Shown: positions 39,438-45,797 of the stretch, piece after piece
Layout: each line of letters starts with the position of its first letter
Position numbering within the stretch: the stretch's first letter is position 1
From: Streptomyces roseus
GTDB lineage: Bacteria; Actinomycetota; Actinomycetes; Streptomycetales; Streptomycetaceae
Assembly (NCBI RefSeq): GCF_001044425.1
Contig: NZ_LFML01000015.1
Coordinates: 38,134-102,133 of the forward strand
Direction: 5' to 3'
DNA: 64,000 bases
The notes under the pieces: model-generated
Seen by the model: only the letters and a program-made list of their open reading frames with translations
What the model was told of the DNA's origin: nothing
The model's database searches: none
Translations under genes and position numbers: made by a program

Positions 39438-39461
39438 CACCGTGCTGGATGGGTGCTGGAT
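39438..39461. repeat. 24-bp direct repeat, left copy
   Basis: This 24-base sequence, built from two GTGCTGGAT units, recurs exactly at 40119-40142. The two copies bracket the toxin-antitoxin pair. Confidence 0.9.
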
Positions 39462-39485
39462 ATTCTGACGCGAGGTCAGCGGTGC

Positions 39486-39749
39486 TCAGGTGTCGTAAAC
39501 GCTGGAGCGGTGTCCCACGTGAACGACCCAGACCACCAGCTCTCCGTTGTCGATTGTGTAGACGACGCGGTAGTCGCCAACGCGCAGACGGCGCCGTTCG
39601 GGCTGGGACACGAGTGCGGCGGTGTTGAAGCCGAGAGGGTCTGTCTCCAGCTCGGTCAGCTTGGCGAGGATGCGCAGTGCCATGTCGCGGGGGATCTTCC
39701 GCAGCTCGGCCTGCGCCTCGGGGCGGAAGACGGTTCGGTACTCACTCAC
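39486..39749 (-). CDS. RelE-family toxin
   Basis: An 87-residue basic protein with the RelE/ParE fold: EYRTVFRPEAQAELRKIPRD, RRLRVGDYRVVYTIDNGELVVWVVHVGHRSSVY. The Arg-rich strand RRRLRVGDYRVVY and the terminal GHRSSVYD are the usual catalytic/RNA-contact region of RelE mRNA interferases. Its GTG start overlaps the antitoxin stop by eight bases (GTGAGTGA), so translation is coupled. It is inserted between ychF and a copy of the ychF tail. Confidence 0.9.
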   Translation of the reverse strand: MSEYRTVFRPEAQAELRKIPRDMALRILAKLTELETDPLGFNTAALVSQPERRRLRVGDYRVVYTIDNGELVVWVVHVGHRSSVYDT

Positions 39750-40011
39750 CGCGCGCCAGCGTCTCCCTCATGATGTCCTCGATCGGGATGCCGGGTGCCG
39801 GGTTGGCCATGCGCTCGTCGATGATCCGGTTGATCTCGCGCTCTTCCCACTCCTGGTACTTGCGCAGCACCTCGATGGAGACGACGGCGGCGACTTCCTT
39901 GCCGCGGCGCGTGATCACTGTGGGTAGGTCGTCTCGATCGGCGCGCTCCACGACCTCGGCCAGGTGTGCACGTACGTCACGGATGGACTCTATGGGCATG
40001 GGCTGCGTCAT
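39742..40011 (-). CDS. Phd/YefM-family antitoxin
   Basis: An 89-residue antitoxin. The N-terminal DNA-binding half reads MPIESIRDVRAHLAEVVERA, DLPTVITRRGKEVAAVVSIEVLRKYQ, typical of Phd/YefM; the C-terminal helix (EREINRIIDERMANPAPGIPIEDIMRETL) would wrap the toxin. ATG 40011 is seven bases after a TACGCT -10; a longer in-frame start at 40047 would lie upstream of this promoter's start site. The dimer is expected to repress its own operon. A truncated near-copy of this gene is at 41235-41412. Confidence 0.92.
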   Translation of the reverse strand: MTQPMPIESIRDVRAHLAEVVERADRDDLPTVITRRGKEVAAVVSIEVLRKYQEWEEREINRIIDERMANPAPGIPIEDIMRETLARGE

Positions 40012-40018
40012 GCGCTCA

Positions 40019-40047
40019 AGCGTACAGAGTGTCCCATGTGTACACAA
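40019..40047 (-). promoter_or_regulatory. Toxin-antitoxin promoter and operator
   Basis: On the minus strand: -35 TTGTGT (40042-40047), 17-bp spacer, -10 TACGCT (40019-40024), then seven bases to the antitoxin ATG. The perfect palindrome TGTGTACACA (40037-40046) overlaps the -35 element and is the natural candidate for Phd/YefM autorepression. Confidence 0.7.
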
Positions 40048-40118
40048 CGCCTCGCCGTAGCGCGCGACGGCATCCCTCTGGCCGCGGTCGCGCGTGCTGG
40101 ATGTGCTGGATAGGCCTG

Positions 40119-40142
40119 CACCGTGCTGGATGGGTGCTGGAT
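40119..40142. repeat. 24-bp direct repeat, right copy
   Basis: Exact copy of 39438-39461. Two extra GTGCTGGAT units at 40094-40111 precede it, giving four units within 49 bases. Confidence 0.9.
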
Positions 40143-40190
40143 GACCACTTCCAGATCCACGTTTCCGCAGGTCACAGCCTGTGCTGAACG

Positions 40191-40284
40191 TTCCGCTTCA
40201 ACGTGTGAGCAGCTCGTTACCGCATGTTGGCTGATGTCAAACGTGCAGCTCAGGAAGGGTTGGATTCTGATGAATCCGACCCCT
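40191..40284 (+). repeat. ychF tail and terminator, copy B
   Basis: Homologous to 39334-39431. It retains the bases encoding FRFNV and the stop of YchF, followed by a diverged interval and a hairpin (40256-40267 with 40272-40283, one G-T pair). On the minus strand this hairpin now forms the last codons of the Uma2 gene. Confidence 0.75.
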
Positions 40285-40897
40285 CCTCCGTTCGTGCTGA
40301 CTTGGTGCTGACTTTTTGGTTGCTTCGGGGCGGCGTGAGCCTGTCGAGGTTCAGGTTGACCTCGAAGGGCACAGGGCGTTGGAGGGTGCCTCGGAAGATC
40401 CCGGCGGGTGCGTAGGCGCCGGTGGGTTCGTCGAGTTCGTAGACGTGGACGACGGGTGCTCCGTCCTCATCCTCGATGCACCAGTAGTGGGGGATGCCGG
40501 CTTCCGCGTACTTGCGAAGTTTTACTGTGCGATCGCGATGGGCGGACTCCGGGGACACCGCCTCGATGACGAGCTTCACGTCCTCCGGGGCGTACCAGGT
40601 GCGGTCGGGATCGTAGGGCAGGTCCGTCAGCAAGAGGTCCGGCTCGGGACGGTTGCGGGCGTCGAGGCGGATCGTCATTTCCCGCTCGACCTCGAATCCG
40701 GCTGGTGCCTGCGCCATGAGCGTGGTGGTCAGGGCAGTGACGAGGCGGCCATGCCAGGACCGCTGGGGCGACATCATGAAGACGAGGGCTCCGTCGATCA
40801 ACTCGGTGTGGCGGGGTGCCTCGGGGAGGCGGTCGAGGTCCTCCGCGAACCAGCCTTCCGCGCGCGGCGGGCGCATCCAGTCGGGCAGTGCGGTCAT
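40250..40897 (-). CDS. Uma2-family nuclease-like protein
   Basis: A 215-residue protein of the Uma2 (DUF820) family, a restriction-endonuclease-like PD-(D/E)xK fold. Core residues are in TELIDGALVFMMSPQRSWHGRLV, RPEPDLLLTDLPYDPD and VKLVIEAVSPESAHRDRTVKLRKYAEAGIPHYW, giving the Glu, PD and ExxS/K positions. Function is unknown; the family is expanded in Streptomyces and cyanobacteria. ATG 40897 is six bases after TACCGT. The final dozen codons (GSDSSESNPS) lie in the duplicated ychF terminator, so the original 3' end may have been replaced. Confidence 0.85.
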   Translation of the reverse strand: MTALPDWMRPPRAEGWFAEDLDRLPEAPRHTELIDGALVFMMSPQRSWHGRLVTALTTTLMAQAPAGFEVEREMTIRLDARNRPEPDLLLTDLPYDPDRTWYAPEDVKLVIEAVSPESAHRDRTVKLRKYAEAGIPHYWCIEDEDGAPVVHVYELDEPTGAYAPAGIFRGTLQRPVPFEVNLNLDRLTPPRSNQKVSTKSARTEEGSDSSESNPS

Positions 40898-41234
40898 GGC
40901 TTCACGGTAGCGGTCTGCAGCTCGAGCTGGGGCGCGGACGATCTCAGCCGGATCGGTTTCGGCGACTTTCCACGTGGCGCCGGCCACCTGCCATCGTCCG
41001 GCCATGAGCGACTCATCGGTTCAGATCGCCACAGTGCTCATTTCCGTGGCAACGTTCGCATCTTGGTGACTCCTCCGCTCCAGACCACTCCGGGTGCCGA
41101 GAAGGCCGAGATCCTGAACCGTGCTGTAGGTCGGCACATCGCGACCCTTCCCCCAAGCGCCGCATCCGCTTCGTCGTGGATGTGGGCCATCAGCTCACAC
41201 CAAGTGTCCGTCGCCGATCGTCTTGGTTCGGTAG
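40898..41234. other. Intergenic, probable decayed sequence
   Basis: 337 bp between the Uma2 gene and the antitoxin remnant with no gene I can support. GC content and codon structure are weaker than in the neighbours, consistent with eroded accessory DNA. Confidence 0.5.
40904..40909 (-). promoter_or_regulatory. -10 of leaderless Uma2 gene
   Basis: TACCGT on the minus strand, six bases before the ATG at 40897. It favours this start over upstream in-frame codons. Confidence 0.55.
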
Positions 41235-41452
41235 TCACTCGCCGCGCGCCGGCGTCTCCCTCATGATGTCCTCGATCGGGATGCCGGGCGCGGGGTCGGC
41301 CATGCGCTCGTCGATGATCCGGTTGATCTCGCGCTCTTCCCACTCCTGGTACTTGCGCAGCACCTCGATGGAGACGATGGCGGCGACCTCGTTGCGGACG
41401 CGTCGGCTTCGCCGTCGAGCTGCTGGACGAATGCGTCGATGCGGGACGTCAT
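41235..41452 (-). pseudogene. Truncated Phd/YefM antitoxin, chimeric 5' end
   Basis: 41235 to about 41395 is roughly 96% identical to the 3' part of the antitoxin gene at 39742-39900, including its stop, and encodes EVAAIVSIEVLRKYQEWEEREINRIIDERMADP-type sequence in one frame. The DNA-binding N-terminus is missing. Instead, an ATG at 41452, overlapping the stop of the CPCC gene (ATGA), opens MTSRIDAFVQQLDGEADAS and then enters the antitoxin DNA out of frame, ending at 41261. No toxin gene follows, apart from a few bases of its start. A recombination junction lies near 41400-41412. Confidence 0.75.
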
Positions 41453-41835
41453 GACGCCGGGTGGTCGCGGCGCCAGAAGGTGGGGAGCCACCAGCAGAGC
41501 ACCGAGCGGTCGTCGGGCCACGGGGCGCGTTCGTCCGAGTCCCAGTCCTCGAAGGAATCGCGTGTCGGGTCGATGGGGCGCCAGGCGGGGTCGAGCGACT
41601 CGTCCGCTGCCGGAGGGCGGACGTACTGGCTGCCGTGCCGGTCGCAGGCGCCGAAGTCCTGGTAGTTCTGCTGCGCCTCGATCAGGGAGACCCTGTTGGC
41701 TCCGACGGGGGAGGCCGGCCGGCGGAACTGGATCCCGTCGTCCTCCCAGAAGCAGATGGGGCAGATCTCGTAGGAGCCGGGCATGGCGTCCAGCACCCGG
41801 TGCCCGCAGCAGGGACAGGGATAGTGATCGCTCAC
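41449..41835 (-). CDS. CPCC-type cysteine-rich protein
   Basis: A 128-residue protein whose N-terminus YPCPCCGHRVL and second knuckle YEICPICFWEDDG form a four-cysteine zinc ribbon characteristic of the bacterial CPCC family. The rest is acidic and Trp-rich (VSLIEAQQNYQDFGACDRHG, SDERAPWPDDRSVLCWWLP). Function is unknown; such genes are frequent in toxin-immunity and accessory loci. Its stop overlaps a downstream ATG (ATGA), so it was once followed by a coupled gene that is now broken. Confidence 0.82.
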   Translation of the reverse strand: MSDHYPCPCCGHRVLDAMPGSYEICPICFWEDDGIQFRRPASPVGANRVSLIEAQQNYQDFGACDRHGSQYVRPPAADESLDPAWRPIDPTRDSFEDWDSDERAPWPDDRSVLCWWLPTFWRRDHPAS

Positions 41836-42021
41836 CTGTGCAGTCTCGTTGGAGGCCCGGCGGGTACGCCAGGGATTTCTCTGCCGTAAGCAAACGGGGT
41901 GGGGCCGGGTGGCGGGCGGCGGGGCTCGTTGACGCGTGGATCTTGGTGAGTAGCGTCACCCAGCGCACGCGGTCTCGACAGGAGACCCGGGGGGAGCGTG
42001 GGCGCTCGGGAGGCTCAGGCC

Positions 42022-44373
42022 GTGACCAGATGGCGTTTCCGCACGCGGTGGTGGACCGCCGCGACCACCACCGGCCTGTTGCTGGCCCTGGCTCCAGGAC
42101 CCTCCGGCGCCGCCCCGCCGGGCGCCGCGGATCCCGCCGATCCGACCGTACGGCGCGACCCCGCCACCGGCCACGCCCGGATGATCTTCAACTCCGGCGG
42201 CTACCTGACCCCGCCCTCCACGCAGGCCCCTGAGCAGGTCGCGCTCGCCTACGTACGCGACCACCGCGGGGAGTTCGGGCTCACCGCCCGGCAGGCCGAG
42301 CAGCTCCTCGTCGTCTCCTCGTACCCCACCAAGCGCAACGGGGCCCGCCAGGTGACGATCGGCCAGAGCATCGACGGCATGCGCGTCCACGGCGGCCTCC
42401 TGACCGCCACCGTCGACGAGCGCGGCCGCCTCGTGATCCTCGGCGGAGCCGTCGTCACCGCCGAGCCCGCGGGCAAAGTCGAGCTGACGGCCAAGCAGGC
42501 CCTCGACGAGGCGGCCGAGGCGCAGGGCGCCCGGCCCCAGCACGCGCTGACCGGCACCGACAACCGCGACAAGGGCCGGCAGAAGTTCAAGAACGTCTAC
42601 GCCAAGCGCCTCAAGAAGCCCAACGACGTCACCGCCGAGCTGGTCTGGTTCCCCACCGACTCCGGCCGCGTGCTGCGCCCCGCCTGGCTCACCGACATCG
42701 AGGTCTCCGGCACCTCCTGGTACGAGACGGTCGTCGACGCCGCCGACGGCCGGGTCCTCAGCCGCCAGAGCCGCTACCACCACGCCGGCCCCGAAGGCAC
42801 CGTCTTCACCGCGCAGCACCCGGACATCGGCGGCGCCTCCCGTACCGTCACGCCGTTCACCGGCCGCGACGGCTCCTGGGTCGCGGACCGCCTGACGCAG
42901 GGCAACAACGCCAACGCCTACCGGGACGAGGACGGCAACAACACGGTCCCGGACACCGGGAACGACGCCCTGCGCCCGCAGTCCCCGGCCGCCGGCGATC
43001 CGGACCACCAGCACTTCGACTACCCGTTCGGCGACGCGTGGCGCACCCGTGCCGCCGCGACGCAGGCCAACCTCGACGCCGACGTCAACCCGGTCATCAC
43101 GCAGCTCTTCTACTACACCAACGTGATGCACGACTACCTCTACGACCTCGGGTTCGACGAGGCGTCGCGCAACTTCCAGGTCGACAACTTCGGCCGCGGC
43201 GGCTCGGGCGGCGACCCCGTCCTGGCCGAGGCGCAGGACGGCTGGGACCTCGGCTGCCTCGACGACGCCACCCCGCCGAACAAGATCCGCTGCGTGAACA
43301 ACGCCAACTTCGGCACTCCCGGGGACGGCGCCAGCCCGCGCATGCAGATGTACATGTGGCAGCCGCAGGGCCGCCCGTACCGCGACGGCTCGCTCGACGG
43401 CGACGTCATCGCCCACGAGTACGGGCACGGCGTCTCCAACCGCCTCGTCGGCGGCGGCAACCTCGGCGACGGCCCCCAGACCGGCGCCCTCGGGGAGGGC
43501 TGGAGCGACGCGATCTCCTTCCTCAAGTGGGGCGACGCGACGGTCGGCGAGTACGTCACCGGCAACACCGCCACCGGCATCCGCTCGCAGGCGTACGACA
43601 CGTCCACCGAGAAGTGGGGCACCTTCGACCCCGCCCGCGGCGTGCACCGCAACGGCGAGATCTGGGCGGCGACGCTGTACGACATCCGCGAGGCGAAGGG
43701 CGTCGCGTTCACCCAGCAGCTCGTCATCGACGGCATGAAGAACACCGTCGGCACGCCGAGCTACCTCGACGCCCGCGACGGCATCCTGGCCGCCGACATG
43801 ACCGACGACGCGGGAGCCGACCAGTGCCTCCTGTGGCGGGTCTTCGCCGGCCGCGGCATGGGCGCCAACGCCGCCACCAGCGCCGACCAGAGGACCGTGA
43901 CCCCCGACGAGACCGTCCCGGCCGCCTGCCTGCCGACCGCGAAGTCGGGCGGTACGGGTGATCCCGAGGGCGGTTCGGGTGACCCGCAGGGCGGTACGAG
44001 TGCCACGGCGGCCGGTACGCCGCCCCCGGCGCAGGGCCGGGTCCTGACCGGGGCCGACGACGGCTTCGCGGGGCGGCTCGCCGTCGGGCAGACGGCCCGC
44101 CTGCGCCTGCCCCTCCCGGAAGGCCCGCAGCCCACCGCCCGGGGGAGCGCGGTCCTGCTGATCCGCGTCGCCGACGTGAGCGGCGCGGGCCACCGCGAAT
44201 GGGAGCTCCGCGCGGTCCGCCCGGGCACCACCCGCATCACGGTCCCGCGCCCCACGGCCCCCACCCCGGCCACCCTGACCCTCACCGTCACCGAGCGGGC
44301 GGGCGAGGGCCCTGGCGGGCAGGGGCCGGCTACGCGAAGTGGGCCGAGGCCAGGAGGGAGCCTTCCGGGGTGA
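42022..44373 (+). CDS. Secreted M36 (fungalysin) metalloprotease
   Basis: A 783-residue exported protease. GTG 42022 has GGGAGG eight bases upstream and opens a twin-Arg-containing signal region (TRWRFRTRWWTAATTTG) ending near PSGAAPPG. A propeptide (about residues 60-270) precedes the catalytic domain, with zinc motif DGDVIAHEYGHGVSNRLVGG (HExxH near residue 465) and the downstream Glu in GALGEGWSDAISF. A Gly/Thr-rich linker and a C-terminal beta domain end the protein. It degrades extracellular proteins. Its last 44 bases overlap the end of the opposing anti-sigma gene. Confidence 0.92.
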   Translation: MTRWRFRTRWWTAATTTGLLLALAPGPSGAAPPGAADPADPTVRRDPATGHARMIFNSGGYLTPPSTQAPEQVALAYVRDHRGEFGLTARQAEQLLVVSSYPTKRNGARQVTIGQSIDGMRVHGGLLTATVDERGRLVILGGAVVTAEPAGKVELTAKQALDEAAEAQGARPQHALTGTDNRDKGRQKFKNVYAKRLKKPNDVTAELVWFPTDSGRVLRPAWLTDIEVSGTSWYETVVDAADGRVLSRQSRYHHAGPEGTVFTAQHPDIGGASRTVTPFTGRDGSWVADRLTQGNNANAYRDEDGNNTVPDTGNDALRPQSPAAGDPDHQHFDYPFGDAWRTRAAATQANLDADVNPVITQLFYYTNVMHDYLYDLGFDEASRNFQVDNFGRGGSGGDPVLAEAQDGWDLGCLDDATPPNKIRCVNNANFGTPGDGASPRMQMYMWQPQGRPYRDGSLDGDVIAHEYGHGVSNRLVGGGNLGDGPQTGALGEGWSDAISFLKWGDATVGEYVTGNTATGIRSQAYDTSTEKWGTFDPARGVHRNGEIWAATLYDIREAKGVAFTQQLVIDGMKNTVGTPSYLDARDGILAADMTDDAGADQCLLWRVFAGRGMGANAATSADQRTVTPDETVPAACLPTAKSGGTGDPEGGSGDPQGGTSATAAGTPPPAQGRVLTGADDGFAGRLAVGQTARLRLPLPEGPQPTARGSAVLLIRVADVSGAGHREWELRAVRPGTTRITVPRPTAPTPATLTLTVTERAGEGPGGQGPATRSGPRPGGSLPG

Positions 44374-45022
44374 GGAGGCGGGCGCCGGTCAGGGTGGTGG
44401 CGTTGACGTCGGTCGTCGCGACCCAGTAGCCGTAGCCGTCGGCCAGGGAGAACGTGCCCAGGCGGGTCATGGTGCCGTCCTTGTGGTCGAGGACGCAGCT
44501 GATCTCGGGCAACGGCTTCTCCAGGTCCACGGACATGTACACCCAGCCCTTCGCGCCCGGGTGGGCGAAGACCCGGCCCACCTCCCGGCCGTCCGTGATC
44601 AGCGGGGCCTGGAGCAGCTGGACGCCCGCGCGGGCCGTCGGGGAGGCGGGCGCCGCGGCCTCGATCGCCGTGCCCGCCGCCCAGCCGCCGAAGCCGCAGG
44701 CCACGGCCAGGGCCGCCGCCACCGCCGCGACCCGGGGCCGCAGCAGCCACCGCCGAGCCGGAGCCGGGGCCGGGGCCGGGGCCGGCTCGGGCGGCGGCTG
44801 GAGGCGGGCCGTGACCCGGCTCTCGAAGCCGACCGGGGGTTCCGTCCCCGGCACCAGGCCGAGCAGGTCGTCGCCGACCACCGCCAGCTGCTCGATGTGC
44901 TCCCGGCAGCCGGGGCAGTGGTCCAGGTGGGCGACCGCGCGGGCGCGCTCCCGGGCCGGGAGGATCCCCAGCGCCAGCTCGGCGTCGAGTTCCCTCAGCT
45001 GCTCGCAGGTCATCTCGCTCAT
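44330..45022 (-). CDS. Zinc-binding anti-sigma factor (RskA-like)
   Basis: A 230-residue membrane protein. The N-terminal anti-sigma zinc motif is HLDHCPGCREH (HxxxCxxC), following the helix CEQLRELDAELALGILPARE. A Pro-rich linker leads to one membrane span (VAAVAAALAVACGFGGWAAG), and the extracytoplasmic RskA domain (about residues 125-230) senses signals. It should hold the upstream sigma factor inactive until regulated proteolysis. Its ATG overlaps the sigma stop (ATGA), and its 3' end overlaps the metalloprotease gene by 44 bp. Confidence 0.92.
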   Translation of the reverse strand: MSEMTCEQLRELDAELALGILPARERARAVAHLDHCPGCREHIEQLAVVGDDLLGLVPGTEPPVGFESRVTARLQPPPEPAPAPAPAPARRWLLRPRVAAVAAALAVACGFGGWAAGTAIEAAAPASPTARAGVQLLQAPLITDGREVGRVFAHPGAKGWVYMSVDLEKPLPEISCVLDHKDGTMTRLGTFSLADGYGYWVATTDVNATTLTGARLLTPEGSLLASAHFA

Positions 45023-45588
45023 CGCCGGCTCTCCTCGCTCCCCAGGGTCCTGCGGAGCTTGTGCATCGCCGTCCGGATCCGCGTCTTCGCCGTCCCCAGC
45101 GGGACCTGCTCCATGTCGGCGATCTGCTGCGCGGTCAGCCCGTAGATGCCAGCCATCACCAGGGCGCGCGCCTGTTCCCGGGGCAGCGCCGCCACCGCCG
45201 CCCGCACCCCTGCCGAGGTCTCGGCGGCGACGGCGTGCTGCTCGGGGGTCTGCGTCACGATGTCGAGGAGGGCGTCCAAGTCCTCCGGGGCGACCGGATT
45301 GGCCCGGCGGGCCCGGACCGCGTCGATCGCCAGATGGTGCGCGATCGCCGTCAGCCAGGTCCGTACCGACCCGCGGCGCGAGTCGTACACCTGGGCGTGC
45401 TGCCACGCCCGCTCGAACGTCTGCTGCGCGATGTCCTCGGCGAGCTGGGCGTCGCCCACGACGGCGATGGCCACGCCGAAGACCGTGCGCTGGAAGCGGC
45501 GCACGAACGCGACGGCGATCTCGGGATCGCCCGTCGCCAGGCCCGACAGCAACGCTTCGTCCGGCGCACGCCCGAGCGGGAGGCCCAT
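45019..45588 (-). CDS. ECF sigma factor (SigK-like)
   Basis: An approximately 189-residue group 4 sigma factor. Region 2 is FVRRFQRTVFGVAIAVVGDAQLAEDIAQQTFERAW and SVRTWLTAIAHHLAIDAVRARRA; region 4 is LPREQARALVMAGIYGLTAQQIADMEQVPLGTAKTRI. It directs RNA polymerase to promoters of an envelope-stress-type regulon and probably its own operon. ATG 45588 is one candidate; a GTG at 45654 would add 22 residues. It is coupled to the anti-sigma gene and divergent from the SNF2 helicase gene. Confidence 0.92.
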   Translation of the reverse strand: MGLPLGRAPDEALLSGLATGDPEIAVAFVRRFQRTVFGVAIAVVGDAQLAEDIAQQTFERAWQHAQVYDSRRGSVRTWLTAIAHHLAIDAVRARRANPVAPEDLDALLDIVTQTPEQHAVAAETSAGVRAAVAALPREQARALVMAGIYGLTAQQIADMEQVPLGTAKTRIRTAMHKLRRTLGSEESRR

Positions 45589-45797
45589 TCTCTGCACGTC
45601 ACTGGATACGTTCGGCCTCCCCGAATGGATTGATTCGGGTTCGTGCGGAAACACCCCTTCATTGTCGCCCCGTCCCCGCTCCCGCTCCCGTCCACGGGCT
45701 CCCGCCGCGCGCGCGGTCGCGGGGGACCGGGCCGGCGGGGGTAGGTTGCGTGCAGTCGTTACCCGGCGCGGTCGGGAGCAGTCGGGGGGTGAGGGGC

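Noticed and set aside
39438..40142. CRISPR array
   Set aside because: Although GTGCTGGAT units repeat, there is no regular repeat-spacer pattern and no cas gene.
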